Positions 59,409 to 64,000 of a stretch of 64,000 nt of DNA are shown here, piece by piece (position 1 is the first letter of the stretch; each line of letters starts with the position of its first letter). The translations under genes and the position numbers were made by a program. Source of the DNA: Pseudomonas brassicacearum subsp. brassicacearum (lineage in GTDB: Bacteria > Pseudomonadota > Gammaproteobacteria > Pseudomonadales > Pseudomonadaceae); contig NZ_VZPJ01000008.1 of NCBI RefSeq assembly GCF_008801605.1, positions 1 to 64,000 of the forward strand, written 5' to 3'. Below the pieces are notes generated by a model. It was not told the DNA's origin and searched no databases. It saw nothing but the letters and a program-made list of their open reading frames with translations.

Positions 59409-60758
59409 TCAGCGCGCCTTCAGTTCAATGCGATACAAACGGCCAAGCAGCAACGAATAGGACAAGGTGCCGATCAGCGCCACGCCACCGATGAACCAGA
59501 AAGCCAAGGCGAATGAGCCGGTCTTTTGGACGATCGCGCCAATCACTATGGGGGTGACAATCCCGCCAATGTTGGCCGCCAGGCTGGTGATCCCGCCGGT
59601 CAGTCCGATCAGTTCCTTGGGCGCCACTTCCGACACCGCCGCCCACGAGGACGAAGCAATGCCCTGGGCAAAGAAGGCAACCGTCAGCACGGCGATGCAG
59701 ATCACGTTCGAGTCGGTGAAATTCACCAGGACGATGGACATGCCCAGCATCGACCCGACCACCAACGGCAACTTGCGGGCAAAGGACAGCGAGTAGCCGC
59801 GACGGATCAGCAGGTCGGACACGATCCCGGCGAGCAGGATGCCCACCGTCGCGCCCACGAACGGCAGCACGGCGAAGATCCCGGCCTTGATCATGGTCAG
59901 CTGACGCTCTTCGATCAGGTACGTGGGGAACCAGGTGAGAAAGAAGTACAGCGCCGACGTGCTGGCGAACTTGCCGATGCAAATCGCCCAGACCTGCCGA
60001 TAGCTGAACAGCTCGGCGATCTGCCGCCAGTTGAAGCGGGTGCGCTCCTGACTGCTCTTGACCAGCCCTCCCCCAGCTTCGATGTACTTGAGTTCTTCCT
60101 TGCTGACTTTCTTGCAGTTCATCGGGTCGCGATACAAGAACAGCCAGGCCACACCGAAGACGATGCCGAGTGCGCCAGTGCTGTAGAACACATGGCGCCA
60201 GTCATAGGTGGTCGCCAGCCAGAGCAGCGCACCGGTAAACAGCGCCGTGCCCAAGTACTGGCCGCAGACGTAAATGCTGCTGGCCAGGCCCCGTTCACGC
60301 GCCGGGAACCACACCGTGACCGCCCGGCTGTTGGCCGGAAACGCCGGCGCTTCCATTGCGCCGACGGCCAGGCGCAGACCGAACAGCGAAGCGAAGCCCG
60401 TGGCCAAGCCCTGGCACACGGTGACGGTCGACCAACTGATCAGCGACACCCCGTAGGTGAACCGGGAACCGAAGCGATCGGCGATGAAGCCGGCGGGCAC
60501 CAGTGCAATCGCGTAGGTCCAGGCAAACGCGGAAAAAATCAGGCCCATCTCGATCTTGTCCAGGCCCAGGTCCTTGGCGAGGAACGGCGCGGCAATCGAG
60601 ATATTCACCCGGTCGATGTAGTTGATGATCGTCGCGATCAACAGCAGCGACAGCATGAACCAGCGCCGCCGTGACGGCAGGCGTTCTGGTACTGCGGCGT
60701 CCCGGGCGCCGGCAACCACCGGTGCTGCGGCGGTCTGGGAGGTGTGGGAATTCGACAT
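59409..60758 (-). CDS. MFS transporter (anion:cation symporter family)
   Basis: A 449-residue importer with about twelve helices. The opening LIATIINYIDRVNISIAAPFLAKDLG and ADRFGSRFTYG match the ACS family (tartrate, galactarate, phthalate, glucarate carriers). It is the first gene of the leftward catabolic operon, next to the divergent AraC gene, so it should import the substrate handled by the hydrolase and dehydrogenases. Confidence 0.9.
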   Translation of the reverse strand: MSNSHTSQTAAAPVVAGARDAAVPERLPSRRRWFMLSLLLIATIINYIDRVNISIAAPFLAKDLGLDKIEMGLIFSAFAWTYAIALVPAGFIADRFGSRFTYGVSLISWSTVTVCQGLATGFASLFGLRLAVGAMEAPAFPANSRAVTVWFPARERGLASSIYVCGQYLGTALFTGALLWLATTYDWRHVFYSTGALGIVFGVAWLFLYRDPMNCKKVSKEELKYIEAGGGLVKSSQERTRFNWRQIAELFSYRQVWAICIGKFASTSALYFFLTWFPTYLIEERQLTMIKAGIFAVLPFVGATVGILLAGIVSDLLIRRGYSLSFARKLPLVVGSMLGMSIVLVNFTDSNVICIAVLTVAFFAQGIASSSWAAVSEVAPKELIGLTGGITSLAANIGGIVTPIVIGAIVQKTGSFALAFWFIGGVALIGTLSYSLLLGRLYRIELKAR

Positions 60759-61323
60759 GAGTGGACCTCGTTATTGTTAGAAGCGTCGAAATGTTTACGA
60801 GCAGCCGAAATCAATGCCCTCGATGCCGGGGCAGAACAATCGCTACAGGAATGAGAGGTGCGAACAGCCGGTGTCAGGTGTTCGAAGAGACCTTGCAACA
60901 GGATCTGCTGCAGGAGCGGTCGGGAGGGTCAGCGAGAAGCAGGAACAGGTTCATGATGTGCGCACCTTTTGATTGTTTTTGGATGGAGGGTCGGGTTGCG
61001 TGGCTCAACAGTGGTCGTACAACAAATCAAAATCAACTGAGCTGTTAGATCATTTTTCCCGTTTAAAACCGTGTCCAAGGAACCTGTCCAAAAAAATCAG
61101 ATTGGTGATTTTTTTCATATTCTTTTTAAGTTTCAATTAACTATTTGTTTTTAAAACATAAATTAACAAAACAGAATTTATCATTCTTGGACAAGCGCCC
61201 TACATTTTCGAGAGACAGAAAATTCACGCCTACGGCCTCGTCATCGTATGACTTCTTGAAAGTCATCCAGATACACCGTCACAATCGTCATCACCGCCAT
61301 GCACCGCAAAGGATTCCCTGGAG
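60759..61323. promoter_or_regulatory. Divergent control region with TGTCCAA repeats and a hairpin
   Basis: TGTCCAA occurs at 61072-61078 and 61085-61091 (13 bases apart, direct) and inverted (TTGGACA) at 61187-61193. A stem AAAAAATCA (61091-61099) with TGATTTTTT (61106-61114) follows. The area is AT-rich and has no gene. The repeats suit binding by the AraC-family regulator encoded next. Confidence 0.55.
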
Positions 61324-62256
61324 ATGTCATCACCGAGCCGAGTCCCTACCTATGTCATGCAGCAACGCAGCGAATTGACGGATTTCTACATTCGCGACAA
61401 AAAGGGCCGGCGCGCCGAAACCAGCCCGCATCGCCACGAGTATTTCCAGATCCAGATCAACCTCGGCGGCGACACCGTGCAACACATTGGCAACGTCGAA
61501 CGTCCATTTCCGCGCAACACCCTGGCCTTCATCCTGCCCCACCGCGTGCACGTGATTCCGCACCCGGCCGAGAGCAACTTCATGGTGATCAATTTTTCCC
61601 AGACCTTCCTGCTGCCGCATTTGCAATGCGACCCGATGGACCTGGAAGAAGTCTCGATTCTGCTGGCGCCGGAACTGTCGCCGTTCCGTTTCCAGGAACA
61701 CCTGGACTTCATTCTGGAGGATGAGGATTTCGCCAAAATCTGCGCATTGATCGAGCAGATGCGTGGCCTGGACCAGAACCGTCAGTTCGGCACCCGCGAG
61801 ATGCTCAAGGGCTTGTTGCTGCAACTGATCGGCAGCGTCTGCGCCTTGTACGCCGAGCCGCTCAAGCGCCTGGCCGAAGAGAACGCCGCCGAAGTCAGCC
61901 GACGCGATGCGCTGGGCCGGATGTCCGAGTACCTGCGCAAGAACATCGCCGACCCCGACCTCAACCTGATCAAGGTGGCCGCGGCGACTTACCTGTCACC
62001 GACCTACCTGACCCACTGGCTGCGCAAGGAAATTGGCAAGACCTTCACCGAGCTGGTGCTCGAACGTCGGATGCATGCGGCGCGCAATTACTTGCTCAAC
62101 GGAACACGGCCAGTGGGCGAAGTGGCGAGGTTGTGCGGGTTTGCCGACGAGGCCTATTTTTCCAGGCGTTTTCGCCAGATACACGGACAGCCGCCGGGGC
62201 AGTTCAGGCGGCAGCAGTTGAACCCGGACAGTCCGCAGTTGCCGTTGAATACATAA
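61324..62256 (+). CDS. AraC-family transcriptional activator
   Basis: A 310-residue regulator. The N-terminal cupin-like sensor (HRHEYFQIQINLGGDTVQHIGN) is followed by the C-terminal double helix-turn-helix (LNLIKVAAATYLSPTYLTHWLRKEIGKTFTELVLERRMHAARNYL and VGEVARLCGFADEAYFSRRFRQIHGQPPGQFR). It is divergent from the MFS-FAH-SDR-dehydrogenase operon and probably switches it on when the substrate is present, through the TGTCCAA sites in between. Confidence 0.92.
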   Translation: MSSPSRVPTYVMQQRSELTDFYIRDKKGRRAETSPHRHEYFQIQINLGGDTVQHIGNVERPFPRNTLAFILPHRVHVIPHPAESNFMVINFSQTFLLPHLQCDPMDLEEVSILLAPELSPFRFQEHLDFILEDEDFAKICALIEQMRGLDQNRQFGTREMLKGLLLQLIGSVCALYAEPLKRLAEENAAEVSRRDALGRMSEYLRKNIADPDLNLIKVAAATYLSPTYLTHWLRKEIGKTFTELVLERRMHAARNYLLNGTRPVGEVARLCGFADEAYFSRRFRQIHGQPPGQFRRQQLNPDSPQLPLNT

Positions 62257-62277
62257 GCCGACAATCGCGGATACGGG

Positions 62278-62505
62278 TCACCGCAAGATCAACACCGCGG
62301 CCACCGCAATCACGGCCACCACGCCAAAGACCATCCGCGCGATCCAGGGCGCGGTGAGCCAGACGCCGGTCACCCCGGCAATCTGCCCCACGTTCTTTTC
62401 GGTCAGGCGGAAACTCGGCTCCCGAAAAGGATTGCCGCAATGTGGGCAGGCGTAGGCCTTGTCGGAAATTCTGGAAGCGCATTCAGGGCAATCGATCAGA
62501 CTCAT
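62278..62505 (-). CDS. Small zinc-ribbon membrane protein
   Basis: A 75-residue protein. A zinc ribbon (IDCPECASRISDKAYACPHCG, with two CxxC pairs) is followed by a polar segment and one C-terminal membrane helix (ARMVFGVVAVIAVAAVLIL). The start at 62505 follows GAGG; a longer version from 62598 lacks support. Such double-domain proteins are common and mostly uncharacterised. It is convergent with the AraC gene. Confidence 0.78.
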   Translation of the reverse strand: MSLIDCPECASRISDKAYACPHCGNPFREPSFRLTEKNVGQIAGVTGVWLTAPWIARMVFGVVAVIAVAAVLILR

Positions 62506-62645
62506 GTGCGACCTCAGGGAGAGACGAACTTGGGGTACTGACAGAGACCACGCATCTCCAGTTTTTGTTCTGAATCGAGTAAACCTTTTGCAGAGCACAC
62601 TACGGAAAAGCGAACTGCTTCACAGCCAACAAGATAGTCCAGCCA

Positions 62646-63140
62646 CTACTGTGGGGGTTCTACGCGCCGGATAAGATCGTTCAGCACGTAAGTGTCCAGA
62701 AAGGCTGTGACTTCAATGATCTGACCATTCTTGAAGGTCATGTGCCACAGGTAGGTGTTGTTGTAGGGTTTGTGATCAAGCGCCATGGCTGTTCCGTTCC
62801 ACAGAACAACCACGACATCATTCTGAGCCACGATGCTCTGCACCGTGGGGACAATCGGTGTTGCCAGTCGCGCGGTAATCGGCCGCACGACTTGGGCCAG
62901 CTCAGCCTTGCTGTTATAGACACCGGAAACAGGACTCGTCCCGGCCACGGTCCATTTCGCATTGGGCGCCAGCAGATCGAACACCGTGCCTTTGCCCTGC
63001 TGCCAGTGAGTGAACGCCTGGCGGACCAGCGTCGCATTCGCGTGCTGGGTGTTTTCCGAAGCCCAGACGTTGTTCGTAAAAAATATAAAAGACAGTGCAA
63101 GCGCCTGGACGCGCCAAGCGAAATTCATCCATCTGGTCAT
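62646..63140 (-). CDS. Exported SnoaL-like/NTF2-fold protein
   Basis: A 164-residue protein with a signal peptide (cleavage near NNVWA-SE) and a nuclear-transport-factor-2-like fold: NATLVRQAFTHWQQGKGTVFDLLAPNAKWTVAG...YNSKAELAQVV and NTYLWHMTFKNGQIIEVTAFLDT. The SnoaL family often binds small molecules; no catalytic residues can be named. It stands alone. Confidence 0.82.
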   Translation of the reverse strand: MTRWMNFAWRVQALALSFIFFTNNVWASENTQHANATLVRQAFTHWQQGKGTVFDLLAPNAKWTVAGTSPVSGVYNSKAELAQVVRPITARLATPIVPTVQSIVAQNDVVVVLWNGTAMALDHKPYNNTYLWHMTFKNGQIIEVTAFLDTYVLNDLIRRVEPPQ

Positions 63141-63388
63141 GATGTTCTCTCACAGCAATGCAGTTGATAAGACGCTCTTCCAGGAGAACCTTAACGGCAT
63201 GTGCCCAGAAACCTTTGCCCGATACTGCTGTGAGGTTGCCTGATGCTATTCAGTGGCGAGGTTCCACGAGCAGCCGTTCATCAAGCAATTTGCCGTGCCT
63301 TTCTGCCTTCAGTCTTCGCGACCTTCTTGCACCTGTGCTCAAACTCCCACCCCCAACGGGAAGCTATCGCACGCCAGGGGAGAATTTT

Positions 63389-64000
63389 TCATTCCGAGAG
63401 AGAGGCTGGTTTCCAGAATCGCCCGGCCAGCCAGCGACTGACACTCAAGGTCCAGGCAAACAGAGCGATCAATCCGACACTAAGCAGCATCCCATTCACG
63501 CCCGTGCTGCTGATGAGCTTGCCGGCGATAAAGGGAAACCCGAATACGCCAATGAAGTAGGACAGGCTGAAAAGCAGCAGTGCTTGTGCGGTCAGTCCAG
63601 GTGGCGCCTCGTTGGCAGCCAAGCCATTAATGACGGAATAGTTGAGACCATAACCGACCCCAAGCAAGGCGGCGGTCAACCCATAACTCAGACTGTCATG
63701 GACCCACACACTGAACCCCGTCACGGCGACCAGCATCAGCGTGGTCAGCAGGCAAGAAGTCGCGAAAGGGTCACGGCTGACCACCCACCCGGCAATCAAC
63801 AACCGACAAGCGATAGCCGCCCCCATGAAACCGACGAAAAACAGGGAGTAGTCAAGCCCCTGACTGGCTGCATAACTGGTCTGGAAACTGCCCAGGCCAC
63901 CGAAGATCGCGCCCCCCAGCCCTACCATCAAAATGGACAACGCTGAACGTGAGCGCAGCACATCCGTCGCCGATCTCAGCCCTATCCGAGCCTTATCGCC
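63389..64000 (-). CDS. MFS transporter, C-terminal half (continues past the right edge)
   Basis: About 203 residues are visible, beginning within the window edge and ending at 63389. The frame stays open to base 64000, so the N-terminal half lies outside. Six hydrophobic helices remain, with a family-like segment SALSILMVGLGGAIFGGLGSFQ as the first. It resembles MFS efflux proteins of unknown substrate. A GTG at 63961 should not be taken as the start. Confidence 0.8.
   Translation of the reverse strand, partial: GDKARIGLRSATDVLRSRSALSILMVGLGGAIFGGLGSFQTSYAASQGLDYSLFFVGFMGAAIACRLLIAGWVVSRDPFATSCLLTTLMLVAVTGFSVWVHDSLSYGLTAALLGVGYGLNYSVINGLAANEAPPGLTAQALLLFSLSYFIGVFGFPFIAGKLISSTGVNGMLLSVGLIALFAWTLSVSRWLAGRFWKPASLSE

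Noticed and set aside
63141..63388. Gene in the gap beside the SnoaL-like gene
   Set aside because: Short frames lack ribosome-binding sites and conserved features.

Overview
The window looks like chromosomal DNA of a fluorescent Pseudomonas (P. fluorescens group). Support comes from high-GC coding with Pseudomonas codon use, the complete fpvGHJKCDEF pyoverdine iron-release operon, the pabB-thrH-cysH order, soxR beside its monooxygenase-like target, the acnD/prpF type of methylcitrate cluster, and many Pseudomonas REP palindromes (cores such as TGTGGGAGCGAGC...CTCGCGAT). No phage, insertion sequence, CRISPR array, tRNA or rRNA gene lies inside the window.

Layout. 1-422: two very strong sigma-70 promoters facing left, probably the head of an rRNA operon lying off the edge. 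423-9550: housekeeping and stress genes: the exporter RhtA, a small lipoprotein, a TetR/SDR divergent pair with a clear double operator, a DsbA-family isomerase, aminopeptidase P, a cysteine desulfurase, a LysE exporter, and SoxR with its target gene and SoxR box. 9844-15999: the fpv operon, an inner-membrane reductase plus ABC system that frees iron from pyoverdine in the periplasm. 16247-23106: the propionate (2-methylcitrate) operon read leftward, GntR-prpB-prpC-acnD-prpF, with no prpD. 23387-26447: a coupled set of periplasmic retropepsin, inactive transglutaminase membrane protein and ATP-grasp ligase. 26614-29620: pabB, thrH and cysH. 30073-35100: an NCS1 transporter with a hydantoin/allantoin-type racemase, a LysR/SDR divergent pair and a HAD phosphatase.

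35437-40756 holds small low-complexity secreted or disordered proteins, REP elements, terminators and a hybrid PAS-GAF-histidine kinase-receiver protein. 41171-50565 is accessory: a PhyH-type oxygenase, a secreted hydrolase, an Lrp/lactate-permease-like pair, an SH3-like protein, an HD-domain protein, a NADAR N-glycosidase, and a run of SMI1/KNR4, hydrolase, SUFU and sterol-desaturase-type genes. 50665-56679 shows turnover: two GNATs, a nucleotidyltransferase cut off after its N-terminus, a frameshifted DapF-like epimerase, a HigBA toxin-antitoxin pair, a BRCT-like protein and an orphan antitoxin. 56840-60758 is a leftward catabolic operon (2-hydroxyacid dehydrogenase, SDR, fumarylacetoacetase-family hydrolase, MFS importer) with a divergent AraC regulator. 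The right edge has a zinc-ribbon protein, a secreted SnoaL-like protein and the C-terminal half of an MFS transporter.

The least understood coherent system is the protease/inactive transglutaminase/ATP-grasp trio. The best regulatory signals are the SoxR box with its 19-bp promoter spacer, the TetR double site, the prp palindromes, the LysR and Lrp dyads, and the tandem promoters at the left edge. All family assignments come from reading the sequences; no database search was run.
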